Shown here in pieces: positions 1-6,540 of a stretch of 16,077 bases of DNA; positions within the stretch are counted from its first letter, which is position 1; every line of letters starts with the position of its first letter. The stretch is from Alcanivorax sp. GTDB taxonomy: Bacteria; Pseudomonadota; Gammaproteobacteria; Pseudomonadales; Alcanivoracaceae. The stretch covers positions 1 to 16,077 of the forward strand of contig SLJS01000257.1 of assembly GCA_007135015.1 (NCBI GenBank), in the 5' to 3' direction. Below the pieces are notes generated by a model. The model was given only the letters and a program-made list of their open reading frames with translations. It made no database searches and was not told the DNA's origin. A program made the position numbers and the translations under genes.

Positions 1-1380
1 GCGCGGGCGGCGTCTGCGGCGCTTTTTTCCCTTGCCGTCAGCGCCGGCATCATTGCCCAGTTGCTTCACCATGGCGACCCGTTCGTCCTCGTCCGCCTCC
101 TGGTACCGGGTCCACCATTCACCCAGGCCCGACTCGATCTCTCCGGCGCGTTCGCGCACCAGCAGAAAGTCGTAGGCCGCCCGGAACCGCCGATGGCCAA
201 GCATGGCCTCGGCGCGCTTGCCGGTTCGCCGGGGCAGGCGCATCTGCAGCGACCATATTTCGCGCATCACCGAGGAGAAGCGCCGGGGAATGGCGACAAT
301 CTCCACTTCCCGGGCAAGCACCTCGCTCATGGCCTGGTTGAGCGCGGGCATGGCGGCTTCACCCGCCTCGCGACGTTCGGCCATGCGCGCGCGCACGGCC
401 GGCCACAGCAGCACACCGAAGAGAAAGGCCGGGGTGACCGGCTTGTTCTGCGAAATGCGCCGGTCGGTATTGCGCATGGCCTCGGCCAGCAGCCGCTCGC
501 CGCTTTCGTCGCCGGCGGCCAGGGCTTCGGCGGTTTCCGGAAACAGTGGTTCGAACAGGCCCAGCTCGCGCAGTGCTTCCAGCGATTCCCGGGCGTGGCC
601 GGTGAGAAAGAGTTTGAGCACCTCGTCGAACAGCCGCGCGGGCGGCACATTGCGCAACAGGTTCGCCAGCTCGCCAATGGGTGCCCGGGTATCGGCGTGC
701 AGCTCGAAGCCCAGCTTGGCGGCGAAGCGGGCGGCCCGCAGCATGCGCACCGGGTCCTCGCGGTAGCGCTCATGCGGGTTCCCGATCAGACGGATGATGC
801 CGGCCTCCAGGTCCTTCATGCTGTCGGTGAAGTCATGGAGGGCGAAGTCGGCGATATTGTAGTAGAGCGCATTGATGGTGAAATCGCGACGCAGGGCATC
901 TTCCTGGATGTTGCCGTAGATGTTGTCGCGTAACACCTGGCCATCGTTGCTCAGGCTGCGCCGGTCGCGGCCGGTGTCCGACGCCTTCGGCGGCCGGGCC
1001 CGGAAGGTGGAGACCTCGATGACTTCCGGGCCGAAGCGCACATGCACCAGCCGGAAGCGCCGGCCTATGATCCGCGCCCGACGGAAAAGGCCCTCGATCT
1101 GCTCGGGGGTGGCGTCGGTGACCACGTCGAAGTCCTTGGGCTGGCCGCCGGTGAGCAGGTCCCGCAGGCAGCCGCCGACCAGGTAGGCCTGATAGCCGCC
1201 CTTGTGCAGGCCATAGAGCGTATTGAGTGCTGCCTTGCTCAGCTGGTTGCGCGATACCGGGTGCTGGTCCCGGGGGATAACGGTTTCACGGATGGTGCCG
1301 GGGTTGCCGGAACTTCTCCGGAACAGCCGGGTCACAAAAAAAAGGAGCCGGCGCATGGCGTCGTGGAGTCTTTGCAGCAT
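1..1380 (-). CDS. pcnB: Poly(A) polymerase I (PcnB), 3' end outside window
   Basis: PcnB adds 3' poly(A) tails to RNAs and so promotes their decay by the exosome-like degradosome enzymes. The reading frame is open for 460 codons from the ATG at 1380 to the window edge, with no stop seen; E. coli PcnB has about 465 residues, so only a short tail is missing. Visible signatures are the nucleotidyltransferase core LVGGCLRDLL (67-76) followed by DFDV with the metal-binding Asp83 and Asp85, the RRDFTINALYY block (164-174), RLIGNP, and RYREDPVRMLRAARFAAKLG. The last residues are a basic Lys/Arg run, as in the E. coli tail. A purine-rich AAGGGA lies 12 nt before the ATG; a second in-frame ATG at 1356 has no better ribosome site. 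It is downstream of cbrB and the CrcZ-like RNA, the same order as in Pseudomonas. Identification is very secure; the exact start is less so. Confidence 0.96.
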   Translation of the reverse strand, partial: MLQRLHDAMRRLLFFVTRLFRRSSGNPGTIRETVIPRDQHPVSRNQLSKAALNTLYGLHKGGYQAYLVGGCLRDLLTGGQPKDFDVVTDATPEQIEGLFRRARIIGRRFRLVHVRFGPEVIEVSTFRARPPKASDTGRDRRSLSNDGQVLRDNIYGNIQEDALRRDFTINALYYNIADFALHDFTDSMKDLEAGIIRLIGNPHERYREDPVRMLRAARFAAKLGFELHADTRAPIGELANLLRNVPPARLFDEVLKLFLTGHARESLEALRELGLFEPLFPETAEALAAGDESGERLLAEAMRNTDRRISQNKPVTPAFLFGVLLWPAVRARMAERREAGEAAMPALNQAMSEVLAREVEIVAIPRRFSSVMREIWSLQMRLPRRTGKRAEAMLGHRRFRAAYDFLLVRERAGEIESGLGEWWTRYQEADEDERVAMVKQLGNDAGADGKGKKRRRRRPR

Positions 1381-1619
1381 CAAGAATGAATTTCCCTTCG
1401 GGGGTTGCAGGACGGAGGCGATAGTACCATCCCGGCGCGTCTGGCGGGTAATCCGGCGCCTGGGGGTCTCATCGCCGGTGTGGGGTTTCGGCGCCGGGCA
1501 GACCGCTACTGGAAGCTCCTGATGGCCGGAATGACATGAAATGATGTGACAGTGGCACGAGTCGGAAAGTGGCCGCCCGGGAGCACGGAATGAGCGGAAT
1601 GACCGAAATGACCGGAATG
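1381..1619 (-). promoter_or_regulatory. Leader region between the RNA terminator and pcnB
   Basis: I see no gene in these 239 bases, which separate the terminator at 1620-1649 from pcnB. On the minus strand TACTAT (plus 1421-1426) could be a -10 element about 40 nt before the pcnB start, but the -35 partner is poor (TTACCC at 19-bp spacing). A long inverted repeat CCGGCGCC (1453-1460) / GGCGCCGG (1490-1497) could fold in a leader RNA. The promoter call is weak. Confidence 0.3.
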
Positions 1620-1622
1620 AAA
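1587..1622. repeat. Four tandem 9-bp repeats, GGAATGACC type
   Basis: Four head-to-tail nonamers are visible: GGAATGAGC (1587-1595), GGAATGACC (1596-1604), GAAATGACC (1605-1613) and GGAATGAAA (1614-1622). The last runs into the base of the terminator hairpin and supplies the A-run that reads as the U-tract on the minus strand. A looser copy (GGAATGACA, TGAAATGAT) lies near 1528-1545. Function is unknown. Confidence 0.6.
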
Positions 1623-1649
1623 AGGGGGCCACAGCGTACTGTGGCCCCC
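1620..1649 (-). terminator. Rho-independent terminator of the CrcZ-like RNA
   Basis: A perfect 11-bp inverted repeat GGGGGCCACAG (1624-1634) / CTGTGGCCCCC (1639-1649) encloses a 4-base loop. Read on the minus strand the stem is followed by TTTT (1623-1620), as in an intrinsic terminator. On the plus strand no T-run follows, so it acts leftwards. It lies 356 nt past the cbrB stop and before pcnB, where the 3' end of a CrcZ-type RNA would be. Confidence 0.85.
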
Positions 1650-1880
1650 GATGATTGCGCTGATTCTTTTGTTGTTATTGTTGGTTCTTGTTTTCTGCCT
1701 TGTGCCACGACGTTCCGGTCGTGACGAGCACTGCATTGGCTCGTGAAATTGTTTTTCTTCTGGTTCTTCTTGTTATTTGTTCTGAGCCTTTCATACGCCG
1801 TTGTTCTTGTTCTTGCGGCGTGTGTTTATGCTGCCCCCGCACCCGCGGTATTGCAAGGATTTGAAAATATCTTGGAAAAC
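1620..1880 (-). ncRNA. crcZ: CrcZ/CrcY-like Hfq/Crc-sequestering small RNA (candidate)
   Basis: In Pseudomonas, CrcZ lies between cbrB and pcnB, is activated by CbrB, and carries A-rich AANAANAA motifs that titrate Hfq/Crc and relieve catabolite repression. The same slot here, read on the minus strand, has three such clusters: AAG/AAC repeats at 1815-1801, AATAACAAGAAGAACC at 1777-1762 with further A-rich sequence to 1750, and AACAATAACAACAAAAG at 1682-1666. The first forms a 15-nt loop on a CGCCG/CGGCG stem (1820-1816 / 1800-1796). A second hairpin, CACGAC/GTCGTG, is at 1706-1723, and a strong terminator ends the RNA at 1620. No credible ORF explains the block. The 5' end is uncertain: about 1879 if the sigma-70-like promoter is used, about 1818 if the weak sigma-54-like site is. 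The length of 200-260 nt is shorter than the roughly 400 nt of P. aeruginosa CrcZ. Confidence 0.8.
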
Positions 1881-1885
1881 AGCGG

Positions 1886-1913
1886 GTTATGGCGATTTTT
1901 TGCAGGCAGTCAT
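1886..1913 (-). promoter_or_regulatory. Candidate sigma-70-type promoter for the CrcZ-like RNA
   Basis: On the minus strand ATGACT (1913-1908), a 16-bp spacer and CATAAC (1891-1886) match the -35 and -10 consensus at four of six bases each. It would start transcription near 1879, about 75 nt beyond the centre of the upstream palindrome. The alternative is a poor GG-N10-GC (1843-1830) sigma-54-like element starting near 1818. Neither is strong; the choice is inference. Confidence 0.3.
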
Positions 1914-1930
1914 TTCGGGTCAGGAAATCT

Positions 1931-1968
1931 GTAACCGTGATGTTACCGTGATGTGTAGGACGGTAACA
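1931..1968. promoter_or_regulatory. Probable CbrB operator (upstream activating sequence)
   Basis: A perfect interrupted palindrome TGTTAC (1941-1946) - N16 - GTAACA (1963-1968) lies just after the cbrB stop and upstream of the CrcZ-like RNA. A further half-site GTAACC (1931-1936) repeats the arm. From memory, Pseudomonas CbrB sites before crcZ are TGTTAC/GTAACA palindromes with a spacer of similar length, so arm sequence and position both fit. Occupancy by this CbrB is inferred. Confidence 0.72.
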
Positions 1969-2004
1969 CTGTGGCGGCGTTCCCGCCCCGTGTGGACCGG
2001 TTTC

Positions 2005-3363
2005 TCATGAGCCGCTTCCCGCACCGGCTTTCTTGCGGGGGATGCCGAGGCGCTGGCGGCGTTCCCACAGGCACTTGCGGCTGATGCCCAGCTTCTGTGC
2101 CAGTTCGGTCTCGGTCATGCTCTCCTGGTTTTCCAGTACGAAGCGCGTGAAGTAATCCTCCAGGGACAGATCTTCCTGGGGGTCCAGCAGCCTGCGCGGC
2201 GTTGCCTTCCGGCCCGGGCTTTCCGTCGCCGCCGCGGGCTCGTGCAGCGCAAGCAGCTCCGGCGAGATTTCCGGACCCTCGGCCAGGATCACGGCGCGCT
2301 CAACGGCGTTTTCCATTTCCCGCACATTGCCCGGCCAGTGGTATTCCGCCATGGTTTCCAGCGCCGCCCGGCTGAAATGCAGCGGCCCGCAGTTGTGATG
2401 CTCCGACAGACGGGACAGCAGCGCATGGGCAAGCGCCGGGATGTCCTCGCCGCGCTCGCGCAGCGGGGGCAGGGTCAGCTGGACCACCTTGAGCCGGTAG
2501 TAGAGGTCCTCGCGAAGGCCGGCCTCGTGCATCAGGGTGGACGGCTCCCGGGTGCAGGCGGCTACCAGCCGGACATCCACCCGCCGCGTTTCATGACTGT
2601 CGATTCGGGAGAACTCCCCCTCGTCGAGCAGGCGCAGCAGCCGGGACTGGGCCTCGACGGGCAACTCGCCCACCTCGTCGAGAAACAGGGTGCCGCCGTC
2701 GGCGGCTTCGACCAGGCCTCGCCGGTGCTCGCTGGCCTGGCCGAACAGCTCCGCCTCCAGCAGCTCCCGGGGAATGGCCGCGCAGTTGACCGCCATGATC
2801 GGTGCCCGGGCCCGGGGGCTGCGACTGTGCATGGTCCGGGCCATCAGCTCCTTGCCGGTACCCGGCTCGCCGCTGATCAGGACCGTGGCGTCGGTGCCGG
2901 CGACCCGTTCCATCTGGCGAACCAGTTCCTGCATGGGGGCGCTTTCGGCCACCAGGTCCCGCACGGGAAAGCTGCGTTCCACGTCCGCCTGCAGGGCCTG
3001 GTTGTGGCGTGACAGGGAGTTTTCGCGCAGCACCCGGTCCACCGCGAGCAGCATCTCGTCATGGTCAAAGGGCTTGGCAATGTAGTCCACGGCGCCCTGG
3101 CGCATGGCGTCCACCGCCGAGCGCAGGCTAGCGTAGCTGGTCATGATCAACACCGGTGTGGGGCGGGCGGCGTCGATCAGGCTGGTGCCGGAGGCGCCGG
3201 GCAGGCGCAGGTCGCAGATAATCAGGTCATAGTCGCTGAGCGTCTTCTCTCCGGCTTCTTCCGCCGAACCTGCCTCTTCCACGCTGTGTTGGTGACGCTC
3301 GAGCAGTTTGCGCAGTGCTCCGCGGATTACCGGCTCATCCTCGACGATCAGGATATGGCTCAT
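2005..3363 (-). CDS. cbrB: NtrC-family response regulator CbrB lacking the GAFTGA loop
   Basis: CbrB is the DNA-binding partner of CbrA in carbon/nitrogen balance control. The 452-residue product has a receiver domain with the phosphoacceptor Asp51 (CDLRLPG) and Lys97 (AKPFD), then an AAA+ domain with Walker A GEPGTGKE (165-172), Walker B GGTLFLDE (223-230), arginine-finger region REDLYYRL (284-291) and WPGNVRE (343-349). The C-terminal helix-turn-helix is LGISRKCLWERRQRLGIPR, nearly identical to Pseudomonas CbrB. The odd point is between ELFG (205-208) and GLVEAADGG (216-224): the usual segment of about 14 residues with GAFTGA is only seven residues here (QASEHRR). The sigma-54 contact loop is therefore missing in frame, while the ATPase core is kept. 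The gene starts 2 nt after the cbrA stop, so the two are surely co-transcribed. Identity is secure; sigma-54 independence is inferred. Confidence 0.95.
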   Translation of the reverse strand: MSHILIVEDEPVIRGALRKLLERHQHSVEEAGSAEEAGEKTLSDYDLIICDLRLPGASGTSLIDAARPTPVLIMTSYASLRSAVDAMRQGAVDYIAKPFDHDEMLLAVDRVLRENSLSRHNQALQADVERSFPVRDLVAESAPMQELVRQMERVAGTDATVLISGEPGTGKELMARTMHSRSPRARAPIMAVNCAAIPRELLEAELFGQASEHRRGLVEAADGGTLFLDEVGELPVEAQSRLLRLLDEGEFSRIDSHETRRVDVRLVAACTREPSTLMHEAGLREDLYYRLKVVQLTLPPLRERGEDIPALAHALLSRLSEHHNCGPLHFSRAALETMAEYHWPGNVREMENAVERAVILAEGPEISPELLALHEPAAATESPGRKATPRRLLDPQEDLSLEDYFTRFVLENQESMTETELAQKLGISRKCLWERRQRLGIPRKKAGAGSGS

Positions 3364-3365
3364 GC

Positions 3366-6296
3366 TCAGTTGCTCCCGCGGTAGCGGGGGAGAGTGATGA
3401 CAAAGCGGGTGCCGCCATGGTCATTCAGCGGACTCTCCACCCGGATACTGCCAAAGTGATCCTCAATGATACTGTATACAAGCGCCAGACCAAGACCCGT
3501 GCCGCGCCCGGGCGCCTTGCTGGTGGCGAAGGGTTCAAACAGCGAATGCATCAGCTCGGGGGGGATCCCGTGGCCCCGGTCCTCCACCCGGATCTCCAGG
3601 CTCTGTTCATCGGCGTCACTGCCCACGGTTACCGGCGCCTCGTTGTCGCAGGCATCGCTGGCATTGCCCAGCAGGTTGATGAATACCTGCAGCAGGCGCT
3701 GCGGGTCTCCCTGGGCAAGATGTTCGGGACGGGTAAGATTGTCGAAGCGCTGGCGCTTGCGGTCCGGGTCCAGACGCAGCAGTTTGATGGCCTCTTCCAC
3801 CGTGTCGTGAATCGACACCGGACCCTGAATCGGGCTGGTGCCCCCGCTGTGGCTGAAGGTTACCAGCGACTCCACGATGCGGTTGATGCGTCGGGTCTGC
3901 TCGATGATCTGCCCGGCGCTTTCTTCCATTTCGTCCCGGTCGCTGTGGCGGTCCATGTTCTGGGCCAGGCAGGCGATGGCGGTGACCGGGTTGCCGATCT
4001 CGTGGGCCACCCCCGCCGCAAGTCTGCCAATGGAAGCGAGGCGTTCACTGTGGGCCAGCCGGGCCTCGAGCAGGCGCAGGTCGGTGACATCCTCGATCAG
4101 CATCACCAGCCCGCCGCTGCGCTCGCCCGGCACCAGGCCCTGGACGCGGGACTTGTGCAGGCTGAACCAGTGGGTCTGGCCTTCCAGGCGTGTCTCGCGC
4201 TGCGGTATGCGATCCACGTCGGCGGCGGCAAAGTCCCCCAGCACCGACGACCAGGGTTCGGGCAGGGTGTCGAAGCGTGAGCCGATGGTGCGTCGCGAGG
4301 AAATGCCGGTGAGCCGTTCCATGGCCAGGTTCCAGCCGATGATTTCTCCGTCGGTGCCCAGTGACACCACGCCCATGGGCAGCTCGAGCAGGGTCTGGCG
4401 GTGGAAGCGGCGCAGGGTATCCAGTTCCGCGGCCAGACCGGAAAGCCGGTTGCGGTACTGCTCCAGCCGGGATTCGATGAACTGGATGTCTTCGCTGGAA
4501 CCGCCTTCCTGGGGCCGGTACGGAAGGTGGTCCTCGACGATCTGGTGAGCGACGGACGGACCCAGCAACCCGGAGAGGTTGGTTTCCACCTGGTCGCGCA
4601 GGCGGCGCAGTGCATAGGGCCGGGTTTCCGTGGAAGCCAGGCCCAGATCACGCTGGGCCTGCTGTACTTCCCGTTCGGCGGTAACCGGTCCCAGGGGTGC
4701 GGTCAGTGACTGCTGGAAATCCGGCACGCTGCGGGCATCCAGCTCCCAGCGGAAGGGCCGGCGCAGGCTGTCCACGGCACAGGTCTCGGCGGTATTGATC
4801 TCCTCCTGGCTGGTGGAGGTAAACAGAGAAACCAGGCTGAATGCGACTCCGTTGAGCGCCATGGACCCGATTGCCACATAGTGCCACTGGGTGGTCGGGG
4901 CATGCGCCTGCAGGCCCAGCAGTTCCAGGAAGAACAGCGCCTGTTCCCGCTGACCGAGCATGGGCACCAATAGCCCCAGCGACCAGATACTGAAGCCGAC
5001 GAAAAGGCCGGCGAAAAAGCCCTTGCGGTTGGCGCCGGGCCAGAACAGCGCGCCGATCAGGCCGGGAACGAACTGCAGGGTGGCCACGAAGGAGAGCACG
5101 CCGAGTTCGGTCAGGCTGTGCTGCTCACTGGTGGCGGTGTAAAGCAGATACCCCATGGCCAGGATGGCGGCAATCAGCAGCCGGCGGACCCACAGCAGGA
5201 AACGATACAGCCCCTCGTCCTGGCGCGGGCGGCGGATCGGCAGCACCAGATGATTGAGCGTCATCGACGACAGCGCCAGGGTGGCCACGATCAGCATGCC
5301 GCTGGCGCCGGTCAGGCCGGCCAGATATGCGAGCATCGCGCCGGTCTCGCCTCCCAGTGCGCCTACGCCCAGGGTGAAGTAATCGGGCGCCTGGTCGACC
5401 TCTCCGGCAATGGCGCTCCAGAGGATGATGGGAACGCAGAAGGCCATGATCAGAAGAAGCAGGGGCATGCCCCAGCTGGCCGTCATCAGTGCGCGCGGGT
5501 TGAGATTCTCCGTGAAGGCCATATGGAACATGTGCGGCATTACCACCGCCGAGACGAAAAAGGCCAGGATCAGGGAGTGCCAGGTGCCGTCCTGCAGGGG
5601 CTGGTAGAGCCGTTCCAGGGCCTCGGGGTTGGTATTGAGCCATTCGTTCAGACCGACCGGGCCGCCAAATACCGAGAAAAGACCGATCAGCGTGATCGCC
5701 ACAAAGGCGGTTACCTTGATCAGGGATTCGGCCGCGATGGCCACTACCAGCCCTTCGTGCTTGCCCCGGGTGGTGGAGTGGCGGGCACCGAAGAGGATGG
5801 CGAACAGGGTAACCAGCAGGCAGTACCACAGCGCCAGGCCGCCGGCGTCCGGTTCACCGGAGAGCACCTGTATGGACTCGGCCACCGCCTTGATCTGCAG
5901 CGACAGCAGCGGAAGCATGCCCACCAGCATCATCAGTGTGGTCAGTGCGCCGGCCAGGCGGCTGCGATAGCGGAAGGCGAACAGGTCCGCCAGGGAGGCC
6001 AGCTGGTAGGTACTGGTAAGCCGCAGTATCGGTGCCAGCAGGATGGGCGCGAGCAGGAAAACACCGGAGATACCCAGAAAGTAGGCCAGGAAGTTGAAGC
6101 CGAACCCGTGGGCGTAGCCGACGCTGCCGTAGATGGCCCAGGAGCTGGCGTAGACCATCAGCGAGAACACATAGACCGCGGGATGACGTACCAGCCGGGC
6201 GGGCAGCAGGCCGCGGTCGGTAACCCAGGCCACCAGGAACAGCAGGAAGAGGTAACCGGCGGCGATCAGAAAGAGCTGGGAAAAGCTATAGTCCAT
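3366..6296 (-). CDS. cbrA: Sensor histidine kinase CbrA, SSSF transporter fusion
   Basis: CbrA is the membrane sensor of the CbrAB system; in Pseudomonas its transporter-like half is linked to histidine uptake. The 976-residue protein has a sodium:solute-symporter-like domain of about 13 hydrophobic segments (1-495), a STAC-like linker (about 515-605), a short coiled stretch, a PAS domain (about 635-740), a HisKA domain with phospho-acceptor His765 in VAHEIGNP, and a HATPase domain. The latter has the N box INLLGNASDAC (Asn878), G1 DRGHG (Asp906) and G2 GRGTGLG (930-936). All kinase motifs look intact. Length and domain order match Pseudomonas CbrA (about 980 residues). The ATG at 6296 overlaps the end of the small upstream membrane-protein gene by 11 nt, suggesting translational coupling, and cbrB follows after 2 nt. 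The ligand cannot be read from the sequence. Confidence 0.95.
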   Translation of the reverse strand: MDYSFSQLFLIAAGYLFLLFLVAWVTDRGLLPARLVRHPAVYVFSLMVYASSWAIYGSVGYAHGFGFNFLAYFLGISGVFLLAPILLAPILRLTSTYQLASLADLFAFRYRSRLAGALTTLMMLVGMLPLLSLQIKAVAESIQVLSGEPDAGGLALWYCLLVTLFAILFGARHSTTRGKHEGLVVAIAAESLIKVTAFVAITLIGLFSVFGGPVGLNEWLNTNPEALERLYQPLQDGTWHSLILAFFVSAVVMPHMFHMAFTENLNPRALMTASWGMPLLLLIMAFCVPIILWSAIAGEVDQAPDYFTLGVGALGGETGAMLAYLAGLTGASGMLIVATLALSSMTLNHLVLPIRRPRQDEGLYRFLLWVRRLLIAAILAMGYLLYTATSEQHSLTELGVLSFVATLQFVPGLIGALFWPGANRKGFFAGLFVGFSIWSLGLLVPMLGQREQALFFLELLGLQAHAPTTQWHYVAIGSMALNGVAFSLVSLFTSTSQEEINTAETCAVDSLRRPFRWELDARSVPDFQQSLTAPLGPVTAEREVQQAQRDLGLASTETRPYALRRLRDQVETNLSGLLGPSVAHQIVEDHLPYRPQEGGSSEDIQFIESRLEQYRNRLSGLAAELDTLRRFHRQTLLELPMGVVSLGTDGEIIGWNLAMERLTGISSRRTIGSRFDTLPEPWSSVLGDFAAADVDRIPQRETRLEGQTHWFSLHKSRVQGLVPGERSGGLVMLIEDVTDLRLLEARLAHSERLASIGRLAAGVAHEIGNPVTAIACLAQNMDRHSDRDEMEESAGQIIEQTRRINRIVESLVTFSHSGGTSPIQGPVSIHDTVEEAIKLLRLDPDRKRQRFDNLTRPEHLAQGDPQRLLQVFINLLGNASDACDNEAPVTVGSDADEQSLEIRVEDRGHGIPPELMHSLFEPFATSKAPGRGTGLGLALVYSIIEDHFGSIRVESPLNDHGGTRFVITLPRYRGSN

Positions 6297-6462
6297 CGAG
6301 GTCCCGGCTCTTGGTGATCCAGTAGCTGAGCGCGATCAGGCCCAGCCAGATCAGGTAGGGCCGATACCAGGCCTGCCCCCCCTCGCTCCACCACTCGATG
6401 ATGGCCGGCGAGAGCAGATAGGTGCCGAGTATGAAAATGATCAGCAGTCGGTCGGCGTACAT
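6286..6462 (-). CDS. Small membrane protein upstream of cbrA (58 aa)
   Basis: A 58-codon frame starts at the ATG at 6462 and ends in TAG at 6286-6288; an in-frame TGA lies four codons upstream, so the ATG is the only likely start. The product begins MYADRLLIIFILGTYLLSP and has two hydrophobic segments (about 5-22 and 36-50) joined by an acidic, Trp-rich loop (EWWSEGGQAWYRP), ending in a short charged tail. It overlaps the cbrA start by 11 nt in another frame. Pseudomonas has a similar-sized hypothetical gene in this exact place between gluQ and cbrA, which supports it as real. The function is unknown; being coupled to CbrA, it might assist the transporter-like sensor domain, but this is inference from position. 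The ribosome site is weak (AGGA 12 nt upstream). Confidence 0.85.
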   Translation of the reverse strand: MYADRLLIIFILGTYLLSPAIIEWWSEGGQAWYRPYLIWLGLIALSYWITKSRDLDGL

Positions 6463-6540
6463 GGGGCCGGGTCATCCTGTTCTTCCGTTGGCTCCAAAGT
6501 AACCGTTGCTCCCGGACGAATAAAGGGACTCATGAGCAAT

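Noticed and set aside
61..933. Long plus-strand ORF (290 codons)
   Set aside because: It is antisense to pcnB, whose motifs are unmistakable on the minus strand; the product shows no family features.
1743..1934. Plus-strand ORF of 63 codons resembling a secreted or lipoprotein-like hydrophobic peptide
   Set aside because: Its Phe/Leu/Val-rich start is the antisense of the A-rich AAN repeats of the CrcZ-like RNA; there is no ribosome site and the minus-strand RNA explains the composition.
5118..6317. Plus-strand ORF of 399 codons rich in Gln/Gly/His
   Set aside because: Shadow of the transporter-like domain of cbrA; high GC makes long antisense frames common.
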